A stretch of 31,125 nt of DNA from Chloroflexota bacterium. GTDB lineage: Bacteria; Chloroflexota; UBA6077. Within the stretch, counting starts at the first letter, position 1. Every line of letters starts with the position of its first letter. Made by a program: the position numbers and the translations under genes. Below are positions 1-8,505 of this stretch, piece by piece. The notes under the pieces are model-generated. The model did no database searches and was not told the origin of the DNA. It saw only the letters and a program-made list of their open reading frames with translations. The stretch spans positions 1-31,125 of the forward strand of contig JAJZQR010000024.1 in assembly GCA_021806765.1 (NCBI GenBank), read 5' to 3'.

Positions 1-27
1 CCGCCACCCGGCTCAAGGCGCGACCAT

Positions 28-72
28 CGCGCGTGACTGCGCGCGGCAACTTGCCGCGCGCAGTCACGCGCG
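28..72. repeat. 45-bp near-perfect GC-rich palindrome
   Basis: Positions 28-49 are the exact reverse complement of 51-72: 22-bp arms around one central base, with arm core GTGACTGCGCGCGGCAA. No T-run follows. It may be the transcript-end hairpin of a gene left of the window or a protein-binding palindrome upstream of the lipoprotein gene at 118. The palindrome is seen directly; the role is unknown. Confidence 0.85.
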
Positions 73-102
73 CCATCGGGCACAGTCCCGCCTTCACGGC
101 TG

Positions 103-111
103 TGGTACAAT
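103..111 (+). promoter_or_regulatory. Extended -10 promoter, predicted leaderless start
   Basis: The sequence TGG-TACAAT at 103-111 matches an extended -10 element (TGn followed by a TATAAT-like hexamer). No good -35 is visible 17 nt upstream. Counting +1 as seven bases past the hexamer puts the transcription start at 118, the first base of the GTG start codon, and no Shine-Dalgarno sequence precedes that GTG. A leaderless mRNA is therefore predicted by inference. Confidence 0.45.
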
Positions 112-117
112 GGCCTC

Positions 118-1035
118 GTGAACAGACTCCTCCTTCTCCTCACTGGATTATCCTTGCTTCTCACTGCCTGCTCGGCTGAGCCGGCCGTCGCTGTTCTCCT
201 GTCGAAGAAGCTGCAAAACGGCATGGTTCAGGTGGACACTCCGGCCCAGGGCGGCACGTTCAACGTCGGCTTCGACCGCAGATTGGAGCCCAAGGAGGAC
301 GTCCGCATGTACGCCCCCCTGCTGAGCTACCTGGAGCGGACCACCGGGCGATCCTTCCACCTGCACGTCACTCCTCGCGACGGCAACGTGGTCGACGAGA
401 TCGGGTCGGGGCAGGTGGACTTCGCCATCGTGGGAACCCTGAGCTACCTGCAAGCCCACGAGCGTTGGGGAGCGAAAGCCCTTGCACGGGGGCTCAACGC
501 CGGAGGGGAGACAACCTACAGGGCGGCCATCGTTACCCGACCGGACAGCCCGATGGGGTCGCTGGCCGACCTGCGAGGCCGGTCCTTCGCCTTTGGAGCG
601 CCCAACTCCACCCAGGGAAACCTGATCCCCCGTATGATGCTGGCCGAGGAGGGGATTGCCCTGACCGATCTGCAGAGGTACGAGTACATGCCCTCCCATG
701 CTGCCACCGCCAGCGCTGTCGTGAATGGTCGCTACGAGGCCGGCGGAATGCAGGACACCCTTGCGCTCGCCCTACAGGGTCGCGGCCTCGTTCGCATCGT
801 CGCGCTCTCCTCTCCATACCCCAGCAGCGGCATCATGGTTTCCCCCAGGGTGCCCGCGGACGTTGCGGAGGCGGTGCGTAAGGCCCTACTGGAGTTCGAC
901 CCGCTCGGTCGGGACGCGGCCGGCCTATACCACTGGGATCGTTCGGAAATGCCACGGGGCTTTGCCCCTGCCCAGGATGAGGATTACGCGGTGCTACGAC
1001 AATGGGCTTCATCCTTCGGCTTGCTCACCCGTTGA
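118..1035 (+). CDS. PhnD-like periplasmic substrate-binding lipoprotein, likely sensor partner of the adjacent kinase
   Basis: The 305-aa product starts with a lipoprotein signal whose lipobox is LLTAC (acylated Cys18), so it should be anchored outside the membrane. The remainder has features of the PhnD/phosphonate-binding family of type 2 solute-binding proteins: a GGTFNVGFDRRLEPKED opening, then a GQVDFAIVGTLSYLQAHE segment and a SLADLRGRSFAFGAPNST segment. No transporter permease or ATPase is adjacent. Instead its end overlaps the next gene, a histidine kinase, by 34 bp. Known precedents are AioX/ArxX (PhnD-like arsenite binders acting with AioS/ArxS) and TtrS, whose own sensor domain is PhnD-like. 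I infer a ligand-binding sensor accessory protein for the downstream reductase locus. The ligand is unknown. Confidence 0.85.
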   Translation: MNRLLLLLTGLSLLLTACSAEPAVAVLLSKKLQNGMVQVDTPAQGGTFNVGFDRRLEPKEDVRMYAPLLSYLERTTGRSFHLHVTPRDGNVVDEIGSGQVDFAIVGTLSYLQAHERWGAKALARGLNAGGETTYRAAIVTRPDSPMGSLADLRGRSFAFGAPNSTQGNLIPRMMLAEEGIALTDLQRYEYMPSHAATASAVVNGRYEAGGMQDTLALALQGRGLVRIVALSSPYPSSGIMVSPRVPADVAEAVRKALLEFDPLGRDAAGLYHWDRSEMPRGFAPAQDEDYAVLRQWASSFGLLTR

Positions 1036-3356
1036 AGCTCCGGCCCCGGAGCCTCAGCGGCCAGATCGCCCTGAACACCTCCATGATCGTGGTGGTGGCG
1101 GGGCTGCTTACTATCCTCGCCCTCAACACGGTACTCGCCCACGCTCTGCGGGACCAACTCCTCACCAAGGGGCAGGCCCTCACTCACACCATGGGCGAGA
1201 GCATCGCCAACGCACTGATCGATGGCGATCTGCTGGCAGTCCAGGACGCCCTTGGTAATCTGAAGGCGACGAGTCCGGACATAGTCTACGCTTTCGCCTT
1301 TGGGCCCGACGGAGGCCCCGTCATCCACACCTTCACCGGCGGCTTTCCCTCAGATCTCCTCACCACCCTCCGAATCCCTCCAGGGCAGGCTGAAAGCGTC
1401 CGTCTGCTGGCAACCGAGAGCGGGCCGGTGCGCGACTTCGCCTGGAGGCCTCTGGACGGGTTGTCCGCCGAGATTCACATCGGCTTCAGCGAGAACCAGA
1501 TCCTGGCGACTCAGCAGCAGGTGACGCTGATCCTTGTCGTCCTCACAACTATGGGAGTCCTCTTCGGTGTCGTAGCCTCAGTGGCCTTCAGCCGGCTGGT
1601 CGCCCGCCCCCTCACCGCGTTGGCCGCCTACGCCCGTCGAGTCGGGCGCGGGAACTTCGACAAGGTACCTGTGGTGCGCAAGAACGACGAGATCGGGGAA
1701 CTTACCAGCGCTTTCGCACAGATGGCCAGAGACGTTGAGCGGAGCATGGAACGGCTCCGGGCCTCGGAGGCCGGGTATCGAGCCTTGATCGGCGCAGCCT
1801 CGGAGGTGGGGGAGAGCATCGCCCTGATCGCGGACTCCGGTCCTCAGGAAGGAGCCTTCCTCTTCGTGAACGACGAGTTCTGCCGGCTCACCGGATGCAG
1901 TCGTGAACGGCTCCTCGGCGTGAACGCGGGCGAGGTCCTTCATCCCGACAGCCTGGGGCAGGTGACCGCTACGTGGCAAGCCATCCGCAGTGGTGCTGCC
2001 ACCCCCAACCAGGAGATGATCCTGGTGGCAAGGGATGGCGCGGCCACCTTCGTCGAAACGGGCGGCACGATGCTCGACTACCAGGGTCAGCGAGCCCTGG
2101 CGTGGTTTGCCAGGGACATCACGGAGCGCAGGATGAGGGAAGAGGAAATCCGGCGGCGCAATAGGGAACTTGCTGCCATTAACACCGTCGCCGTGGCCAT
2201 GAGCAACCCGGCTGATTCGGATCAAGGCCTTACGCGAGCCCTGATGAGGGTTCTGGACGCATTGCAGTTGCCCTGCGGCTGGATCCACGTTGCCGCCCAC
2301 GATAGCTCGGCGGCACGCTTGGCGGCCACGGTCGGCATGGACGCGGCCGCTCTGGAGACGCACCTTCGTCCTGCCTTCCCCAACTGCGGCTGTCTGGAGG
2401 TGCTTACCAGCGGAGAGCCGAGGATCATTCATCCCCGAGAGGGATGCACTATCTGGGGGAGTGCGGCTCCCGATGGTCAGTCCCTGTGCTGCCACGCGAC
2501 GGTTCCACTCATCGGTGGGGGGAAGATACTCGGAGTGCTCAGCGTCGCCTCCACTGCGCCTCAGGGGTTTGAGGCGGGAAACCTCGCACTCCTGGAGGCC
2601 GTCGGACGACACATGGGGATGGCGCTGGACAACGCCAGATTGTGGGCCGAGCTGGAGGAAAAGGAACGCCTGCGGGCCGAGCTTCTGGCCAGGGCCATCC
2701 ACGTCCAGGAGGACGAACGGCGTCGGATAGCCCGCGAGCTTCACGACGAAACAGGGCAGGCCCTCGGAGCCATGGTCTTTGGCCTGAAAGCGGCCGAAGC
2801 GGCTCTTGAGGCCGGTTCCATGCAAGCCAGGGAGGTGATAGCTCGCCTCAAGGCGGCTGCCAGCGATAACGTGCGAGAACTGCAGGGCATCATCTACGAC
2901 CTCAGGCCCAGCGTTCTCGACGACCTGGGCCTGATACCCGCCTTGAGATGGCTGGCGGAGAGCCGCCTTGAGGTATCAGGTATCCAGGTGAACTGGTCGA
3001 TTACCGGTGACGAGCGGCGCCTGGGGCCCGAGGTGGAGACGGCTCTCTTCCGTATCGGACAGGAGGCGCTATCCAACGTCCTTCGTCATGCCGGTGCCCA
3101 CCAAGTCTGGTTAGGCTTGGATTTCTCGGCCGGTTCGGTTACGCTGTGTGTCCGGGATAATGGACAGGGCTTCGACGTTGAGGGAGTGTTTGCCCACCGT
3201 GACGACAGCGGGCGCGGCCTGGGGCTGCTTGGGATGCGAGAGCGCGTCGAGTTACTGGGGGGAGCCTTCGCGGTGGAGTCCAGACCCGGCGAGGGCACCA
3301 CTGTGCGAGCCGATGTCCCCTTAGTCGAAGGGCAGGTAGGTAATGAACAGGATTAG
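1002..3356 (+). CDS. Membrane sensor histidine kinase (HAMP-PAS-GAF-HisKA_3-HATPase)
   Basis: A 784-aa NarX/NreB-type kinase. Two membrane helices (about residues 20-42 and 170-195) flank an extracytoplasmic domain of about 125 residues. A HAMP linker (about 200-250), a PAS domain (255-375), a GAF domain (390-545) and a dimerisation/phosphotransfer domain follow. The phospho-accepting site is RELHDETGQ with His581. The ATPase domain carries [19 protein letters not shown] and [13 protein letters not shown]. The GAF domain has five clustered cysteines (462, 464, 482, 496, 497), which could bind metal or sense redox; this is not established. The start overlaps the lipoprotein gene, and the stop overlaps the start of the response regulator by 14 bp, so the three form a translationally coupled sensing unit. 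It most likely transmits the lipoprotein's ligand signal to that regulator. Confidence 0.93.
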   Translation: MGFILRLAHPLKLRPRSLSGQIALNTSMIVVVAGLLTILALNTVLAHALRDQLLTKGQALTHTMGESIANALIDGDLLAVQDALGNLKATSPDIVYAFAFGPDGGPVIHTFTGGFPSDLLTTLRIPPGQAESVRLLATESGPVRDFAWRPLDGLSAEIHIGFSENQILATQQQVTLILVVLTTMGVLFGVVASVAFSRLVARPLTALAAYARRVGRGNFDKVPVVRKNDEIGELTSAFAQMARDVERSMERLRASEAGYRALIGAASEVGESIALIADSGPQEGAFLFVNDEFCRLTGCSRERLLGVNAGEVLHPDSLGQVTATWQAIRSGAATPNQEMILVARDGAATFVETGGTMLDYQGQRALAWFARDITERRMREEEIRRRNRELAAINTVAVAMSNPADSDQGLTRALMRVLDALQLPCGWIHVAAHDSSAARLAATVGMDAAALETHLRPAFPNCGCLEVLTSGEPRIIHPREGCTIWGSAAPDGQSLCCHATVPLIGGGKILGVLSVASTAPQGFEAGNLALLEAVGRHMGMALDNARLWAELEEKERLRAELLARAIHVQEDERRRIARELHDETGQALGAMVFGLKAAEAALEAGSMQAREVIARLKAAASDNVRELQGIIYDLRPSVLDDLGLIPALRWLAESRLEVSGIQVNWSITGDERRLGPEVETALFRIGQEALSNVLRHAGAHQVWLGLDFSAGSVTLCVRDNGQGFDVEGVFAHRDDSGRGLGLLGMRERVELLGGAFAVESRPGEGTTVRADVPLVEGQVGNEQD

Positions 3357-3984
3357 GATACTCCTGGCCGACGACCACGCCGTCCTCCGGGCGGGCATCC
3401 GGGCGCTCCTGGAGATGGAGCCCGACTTCGAGGTGGTGGGTGATGCCTCAGACGGGGCCCGGGCTATTGCCGCGGTTCGGGACCTACAGCCGGACGTCGT
3501 GCTGATGGACGTGGGCATGCCCGGCATGGATGGGCTGGCGGCAACCCGCCAGATACGGGAGATCAGCCCCCAGACGAAGGTCCTGATGCTTACGCAGCAC
3601 GAGAACAAGGAGTACGTGCTGCCGGCCCTGAAGGTAGGGGCCTCGGGATACGTCCTCAAGCGTTCAGAGGGGAACGAACTCCTGAATGCCATCCGCGTAG
3701 TCCATGGGGGTGGCACGTTCCTAGACCCCTCCGTCGCGGGACTGATCGCCAGCGAAGTGTGCCACGGTGGCAAAGCGGAAGACCCCTATGACGCCCTATC
3801 GGAGCGGGAGCGGGAAGTGCTGCTGTTGCTGGCCCAGGGGAAGACCCACAAGCAGATTGGTGAAACCCTCTTCATCAGCGCGAAGACCGTCGACTTCCAC
3901 CGCGGCAATCTCCTTCGCAAACTGAGCCTCTCCTCGCGGGCGGACCTGACCCGCTTCGCTGTCCAGCGCGGCCTCTTCGACTAA
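3343..3984 (+). CDS. NarL/LuxR-family response regulator
   Basis: The 213-aa product has a receiver domain with acidic pocket residues Asp10-Asp11, phospho-acceptor Asp56 ([10 protein letters not shown]) and the conserved Lys in GYVLKR. A LuxR-type helix-turn-helix spans about residues 148-208 ([17 protein letters not shown]...[16 protein letters not shown]). It overlaps the kinase gene by 14 bp and is its evident partner. It lies directly upstream of the reductase genes, separated by a 154-nt gap containing direct repeats, so it is likely their transcriptional regulator. Family assignment is strong; the regulated promoter is inferred from position. Confidence 0.95.
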   Translation: MNRIRILLADDHAVLRAGIRALLEMEPDFEVVGDASDGARAIAAVRDLQPDVVLMDVGMPGMDGLAATRQIREISPQTKVLMLTQHENKEYVLPALKVGASGYVLKRSEGNELLNAIRVVHGGGTFLDPSVAGLIASEVCHGGKAEDPYDALSEREREVLLLLAQGKTHKQIGETLFISAKTVDFHRGNLLRKLSLSSRADLTRFAVQRGLFD

Positions 3985-4052
3985 ACCGGATAGCTGGGAC
4001 TTACCTGGTCCCGACCTAGGATTTCTCCTAGTTATGCCCCTCACGGGACTTC

Positions 4053-4117
4053 ACTACCCTGTTCTCTCAGTAATGCTCTACTACCCTGCCCTCTATCAGT
4101 CGTCTACTCGTCCTCAG
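4053..4117 (+). promoter_or_regulatory. Direct repeats upstream of the reductase operon, possible regulator sites
   Basis: The motif ACTACCCTG-NN-CTCT-CAG occurs at 4053-4070, and again as ACTACCCTG-NN-CTCTATCAG at 4080-4099, 27 bp apart. A weaker CTACTCGTCCTCAG copy begins near 4104. A small palindrome (CTAGGA-tttc-TCCTAG) lies just upstream at 4017-4032. The spacing and position between a response regulator gene and the operon it probably controls suggest operator half-sites. The repeats are seen in the sequence; binding is inference. Confidence 0.35.
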
Positions 4118-4138
4118 ACAGTCGAGAAGGAGGTTCGC

Positions 4139-5053
4139 ATGGCAACGGAAAGCAGGCGGACCACACCGGCCAACGAAGGCCAGAGCGAAGGATCCCGGCG
4201 GGACTTCCTGAGGAAGTTCGCCGGCACGGTCATCGCGGGACTGGTCGCACCGGTCGTGGTCAACGAGCGGGCGAGCGCCGCCCCGTCTTCCCAGGCGAAG
4301 CCCGCCGAAGGGCTCGCCGAGATCCCCGGAGTACCGGCGCCCGTGGCGGGCGAGGATCCCGTAGTTCGGATGATGCAGGACCTGCGGCGGGCACTGGCGA
4401 AGCCGGTCGAACAGCGCCACTGGGTAATGGTGATCGATCAGCGCAAGTGCGTGGGTTGCCAGGGCTGCACAATCGCGTGCATCACCGAGAACAAACTCCC
4501 GCCTGGAATGGCCTACCGCCCCGTGATCACCGAGACCACCGGAACTTTCCCAAATGTCTCGCGTAGCTTCGTCCCGAGGCCATGTATGCAGTGCGACAAC
4601 CCGCCCTGCGTGCCGGTATGTCCGGTGAATGCCACCTACCGGCGGCCCGATGGCATAGTTGTCGTCAACTACGATCAGTGCATCGGCTGCCGCTACTGCA
4701 TCACCGCCTGTCCCTACTCGGCCCGCTCCTTCGACAGCGGCTTCTTCTACAGCGACCTGGTAGGCGGGGGACAGCAGCCCTACGAGACCCTCCCATCACC
4801 GGAGTACAAAGAGGCCCGGGTGCGCGTCCAGGACGACTCGCCGGTCGGCAACGCCCGGAAGTGCCACTTCTGCGTCCACCGCACCGAGGCCGGCGAGCTT
4901 CCCGCCTGTGTGCTCTCCTGTTTCGGGCGGGCCACCTACTTCGGCGACCGAAACGACGACGGTTCCCTGGTATCCCAGCTCCTAGCCAAGACCAATGCGA
5001 CGCGGCTGAAGGAAGAGCTGGGGACCAAGCCGAACGTCTACTACCTGGTGTAG
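4139..5053 (+). CDS. Tat-exported ferredoxin-type electron-transfer subunit with four [4Fe-4S] sites
   Basis: The 304-aa product is the B subunit of a DMSO-reductase-family complex. I chose ATG 4139 because GAGAAGGAGG precedes it at good spacing; an upstream in-frame ATG at 4034 lacks a ribosome site and falls in the operator region. A twin-arginine signal (SRRDFLRKF, Arg20-Arg21) begins the protein. Sixteen cysteines form four clusters: 104/107/110/114, 149/152/157/161, 181/184/187/191 and 242/245/257/261. This matches the PsrB/PhsB/TtrB pattern. Having its own Tat signal is like TtrB. It should relay electrons between the membrane subunit (8502) and the catalytic subunit (5064), on the outer face of the membrane. 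Confidence 0.93.
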   Translation: MATESRRTTPANEGQSEGSRRDFLRKFAGTVIAGLVAPVVVNERASAAPSSQAKPAEGLAEIPGVPAPVAGEDPVVRMMQDLRRALAKPVEQRHWVMVIDQRKCVGCQGCTIACITENKLPPGMAYRPVITETTGTFPNVSRSFVPRPCMQCDNPPCVPVCPVNATYRRPDGIVVVNYDQCIGCRYCITACPYSARSFDSGFFYSDLVGGGQQPYETLPSPEYKEARVRVQDDSPVGNARKCHFCVHRTEAGELPACVLSCFGRATYFGDRNDDGSLVSQLLAKTNATRLKEELGTKPNVYYLV

Positions 5054-5063
5054 AGGGCAGAAG

Positions 5064-7850
5064 ATGAACGAGAAAGAGATCAGTCGACGAGACTTCTTGA
5101 AGATCAGCGGCCTTAGCGCCGGAGCCCTTGCGGGGGTAGCCTCCGGAACCGTGGCCTTCCGTACACTGGAGAGCGCGGAGGCGGCCCGACTCGCCGCCGC
5201 TGCCCCTCAGGTAAAGTACACGGCCGACGTCATGTGCCCCGCCGAATGCGGCCTGGCAGTGCGGGTGGAGAACGGGATAGCCTCGGCGATCTACGGCAAC
5301 CCGTACTGCCCCATGAACGCAGGTGCCGTCTGTGCCAAGGGTGCGAGCGGGCTTCAGATGGTCTACAACCCCAACCGTATCAAGTACCCAATGATCCGCG
5401 TGGGCGAGCGCGGCGAGGGCAAGTTCAAGCGGGTGAGCTGGGACGAGGCCATCGCCCACATAGTCGACAAGCTCATTGCCATCAAGAAGAAGTACGGCCC
5501 CGAGTCGGTGATCATGGACGCAGGGGACGTCACCGACCGCGACACCTACTGGAGGCTCTTCTTCGCCTTCGGCACTCCCCACTGCACCGAGCACGGGGCC
5601 ATCTGCGACACCCCCCGCCGGCACGGCCCGAAGGTGATGCTGGGGGGCAAGCGCATCGAGCCGGACATCATGCGGCCTCTGCTGGTTCGACAGCCCGACG
5701 GCAGCCTGAAGAACGACTACAGCTACAAGACGCGCCTAATCATTTACGCCGGCTGGAACCCCTTCACCGCGACCCGCATTCCTTATGAGTCCAGGGGAAC
5801 CGTCGAGGCGAAGCTCGCGGGGGCGAAGATTATCGTCATCGATCCGGCGCTTTCCAACACGGCCTCCAAGGCCGACCAGTGGATCCCAATCCGGCCCGGG
5901 ACCGATGCCGACCTCTTTGCTGCCATGCTCCGGTACATTCTGGAGAAGGACAACCAGAACGACCCATTCCGGCGCTACATCGACTGGTCCTTCAAGGAGT
6001 ACAGCGATGGCTGGGACGACTTCCTGGCTGGCTTCAAGTCCTGGTGGGACAAGAAGGACCCGATCAACAACTTGAACTACTTCAGCCTGGAGTGGGCCGC
6101 GCAGCGCACCGACATATCCGCGGAGAAGATCGCGGAGCTTGCCCATACCTTCGGCATCACCAAGCCTGCCGCCCTCATCTGGGGCATGAACGGGATCGGC
6201 CACCACTACAACGGCTACCTGGCGTCCATCATCGGCACTGCCCTCAACGTGATCACCGGCAACTTCGACGCGCCGGGTGGCGCCATCGATACGGAACTCA
6301 CCAAGTCCGACAAGGGTGGCAACGCCACCGGCAAGCAGTTCGTCACCCGCAAGGTGAAGCGCACGGTGAATGGCAAGGAGGTGGAGGCCGAGCAGGACAA
6401 GCTCCACATGGACTACTACGGAGATTGGCCCTCGGCTTGGGACGACGTGGTGGGAGACTACCCGCGCCGCTTCATGGAGGGGGTGACCCTCCAGCAGGGG
6501 CCCTTCCGCGGACACAAGTATCCTATCAAGGGGTTCGTGATCCGCACAGGGAATCCGGTGTTTACCGGCTCCAACACCCAGGAGTGGGTGAAGGCCCTCA
6601 CCGCGAAAGAGGGCAACGACTACAAGGTCGAGCTGGTGGTCTACATCGATACGCCGCTCCTGGAGAGCGGGCTATACGCCGACGTGATCCTGCCCGAAGC
6701 AGCGTATCTGGAGCGGGTGAGCCTCTCCGACATCTATCCCTCTCACCCCCTGATTTACCTTCGGGACTTCGTCATCGACAAGCAGCACGAGTCCAAGACT
6801 CCCTACGACATCATGCAGCTGCTGGCGAAGGCGCTGGCCGACAGGGGAGACCCCGACATCAAGGGTGCCGACTTCTGGGAGAAGTACAAGAAGGAGGAGG
6901 ACTTCTGGGACGAGGCTCTCGCTGGTGCCCCGGGTCGCCCGAACTCCGGGCTCGTGCGGCCCTATCCCCGGTATCCCGACGGCTACAAGCTGACCGGTAC
7001 TCCAGAGTCCCTCGAAGCGGGCCACGTCAAGGTTGACGACGAGAAGAAGGAGATCAAGGGGGATCTGGTCACCGTGCAATGGCTGCGGGACAACCACGGC
7101 ATCGCCGTCTGGCCTATGTCCTACTATCGGTACAAGGGCGGCGGGATCATGAAGACAGGCAGCAAGAAGGTCGAGTTCGTCTTCAAGGCATACGACAAGT
7201 ACAACAAACTGATCGAAGAGAGTGGCAACGTCCCTCCTGGACTCAAGGAGCTGGGCTGGGACCGCTATCCCAAGAGCTTCTACTGGTTCGAGACCAAGTG
7301 GAACCCGTATACGAATCCCGCCTACGCCAAATACAAGGACGAGTTTCCCTTCCAGGTGATCTCCGGCCGGATCCACCACGCCATGTCAGGCACGCAGTCG
7401 GTCGACTGGTTGGGCCGCATCCACTCGGAGGATCTCTGGTATCCCCTGAACGACGACGTAACCGTGGATGAGGTTCTCGTCGGCGGCGAGGGGCCGAAGG
7501 CCACGGGACGCAAGCTACGCATCCCGAAGGGAACCTGGTCCATTGGGGTCATCCAGATGAACGCCTCAGACGCCGCGAGGTTGAGTCTGAAGACGGGCGA
7601 CCTGGTCGAGTTGGAGACCCCTTACGGGACTAAGACCAGAGGGAAGGTGAACGCCGTGGAGACCATCCGCCCCGGCACCCTGCGGATAGCTATGGGCAGC
7701 GGAGGAAGGTTCAGCCCCGGCCTCGGCTGGAGCTATTACTTCAAGGACGTCACGCCGGATGCCAACTCCCTCACCGACCCGAAGACCCACTCCCCGATCA
7801 TGGGAATGCCGGGCTACTGCGACATCATGGCAAAGGTGAAGAAGGTCTAG
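5064..7850 (+). CDS. Molybdopterin oxidoreductase catalytic subunit (PsrA/PhsA/TtrA/Arr-Arx-like), substrate unknown
   Basis: A 928-aa DMSO-reductase-superfamily enzyme with a twin-arginine signal (SRRDFLKISG) and a GAGGG-type ribosome site, 10 bp after the ferredoxin gene. The N-terminal cluster site reads Asp55-x2-Cys58-x3-Cys62-x27-Cys90, with an extra Cys82. The canonical first cysteine is replaced by Asp. The probable molybdenum ligand is Cys181 in HGAICDTPRRHG. Further family segments are YAGWNPFTATR, VIDPALSNTASKADQWIPIRPGTD, RTGNPVF and the C-terminal HHAMSGTQSVDWL. Context (sensor trio, TorD-like chaperone, NrfD) fits reduction or oxidation of a sulfur or arsenic oxyanion. Tetrathionate, thiosulfate, polysulfide, arsenate and arsenite all remain possible, and a phylogeny would be needed to separate them. 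Confidence 0.92.
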   Translation: MNEKEISRRDFLKISGLSAGALAGVASGTVAFRTLESAEAARLAAAAPQVKYTADVMCPAECGLAVRVENGIASAIYGNPYCPMNAGAVCAKGASGLQMVYNPNRIKYPMIRVGERGEGKFKRVSWDEAIAHIVDKLIAIKKKYGPESVIMDAGDVTDRDTYWRLFFAFGTPHCTEHGAICDTPRRHGPKVMLGGKRIEPDIMRPLLVRQPDGSLKNDYSYKTRLIIYAGWNPFTATRIPYESRGTVEAKLAGAKIIVIDPALSNTASKADQWIPIRPGTDADLFAAMLRYILEKDNQNDPFRRYIDWSFKEYSDGWDDFLAGFKSWWDKKDPINNLNYFSLEWAAQRTDISAEKIAELAHTFGITKPAALIWGMNGIGHHYNGYLASIIGTALNVITGNFDAPGGAIDTELTKSDKGGNATGKQFVTRKVKRTVNGKEVEAEQDKLHMDYYGDWPSAWDDVVGDYPRRFMEGVTLQQGPFRGHKYPIKGFVIRTGNPVFTGSNTQEWVKALTAKEGNDYKVELVVYIDTPLLESGLYADVILPEAAYLERVSLSDIYPSHPLIYLRDFVIDKQHESKTPYDIMQLLAKALADRGDPDIKGADFWEKYKKEEDFWDEALAGAPGRPNSGLVRPYPRYPDGYKLTGTPESLEAGHVKVDDEKKEIKGDLVTVQWLRDNHGIAVWPMSYYRYKGGGIMKTGSKKVEFVFKAYDKYNKLIEESGNVPPGLKELGWDRYPKSFYWFETKWNPYTNPAYAKYKDEFPFQVISGRIHHAMSGTQSVDWLGRIHSEDLWYPLNDDVTVDEVLVGGEGPKATGRKLRIPKGTWSIGVIQMNASDAARLSLKTGDLVELETPYGTKTRGKVNAVETIRPGTLRIAMGSGGRFSPGLGWSYYFKDVTPDANSLTDPKTHSPIMGMPGYCDIMAKVKKV

Positions 7851-7851
7851 C

Positions 7852-8505
7852 ATGGCTACGAGCGAATCTCTGGGAGGCCGCAGCGTACTGTACGAACTGC
7901 TCGCTCGCCTGTACAGCTACCCGTTCGATGAGCAGATCCTCGGCAGTGTGGCTTCCCTCCGACTGGAAGACGGGACAGCTGAGCTTAATGATTCCCTCGA
8001 CCGGATGAAGGCGGCGGTGGCTGTGCGAGGCGTCCAGGGAGTCGACGCCCTGAACGTGGAGGCAACCAGGCTTTTCGAGGGACCGGGGAAGCCCATCGCG
8101 CCTCCGTTTGCCTCGTACTACCTTCACGGCAGGCTGATGGGACCGCCCGCCATCGCGGCGAACCGGTTCTACCTGTCCAAGGATGCACTGCCGGACTCCG
8201 AAGGCAGTGTTCCTTCCGATCACCTGGCCGTAGAGTTGGGCTTCATGGCCTACCTGGCGACGCGGGCTGAGCGGGCCTTCGCGGGGGGCGAGACCGCAGA
8301 TGCCCTTTCGGCCCTGGAATCGTCCAGGGAATTCATCGACGAGCATCTTCTGACCTGGCTACCTCGCTTTATCGAAGACGTGGTGCGCGGGGCAGACAGC
8401 AGCTTTTTCACCGGGCTTGCCGAGTTCACAGCGGCATCCGTGAACTGGGACAGGCGGTGGTTGGAGGCGCTGGAGGCCGAGCACCTGGAAGGAGTACCTG
8501 AGTGA
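7852..8505 (+). CDS. TorD/DmsD-family molybdoenzyme chaperone
   Basis: The 217-aa, all-helical-looking cytoplasmic protein begins one base after the catalytic subunit's stop. Typical TorD/NarJ-like features are the LYSYPFDEQIL opening, the APPFASYYLHGRLMGPPA segment and a DHLAVELGFMAYLA signature. Members bind the Tat signal and apoenzyme of their partner and hold export until the cofactor is inserted. The partner here is almost certainly the molybdoenzyme at 5064. Its stop codon overlaps the start of the next gene (GTGA), indicating translational coupling. Confidence 0.88.
   Translation: MATSESLGGRSVLYELLARLYSYPFDEQILGSVASLRLEDGTAELNDSLDRMKAAVAVRGVQGVDALNVEATRLFEGPGKPIAPPFASYYLHGRLMGPPAIAANRFYLSKDALPDSEGSVPSDHLAVELGFMAYLATRAERAFAGGETADALSALESSREFIDEHLLTWLPRFIEDVVRGADSSFFTGLAEFTAASVNWDRRWLEALEAEHLEGVPE

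Noticed and set aside
1578..2825. 415-codon minus-strand open frame, and similar ones at 5736-6515 and 8667-9644
   Set aside because: They are shadows of the kinase, molybdoenzyme and NrfD genes, with low-complexity translations and no recognisable domains.
4034..4138. Longer N-terminus for the ferredoxin subunit
   Set aside because: It lacks a ribosome site, would bury the Tat signal 55 residues in, and overlaps the operator-like repeats.
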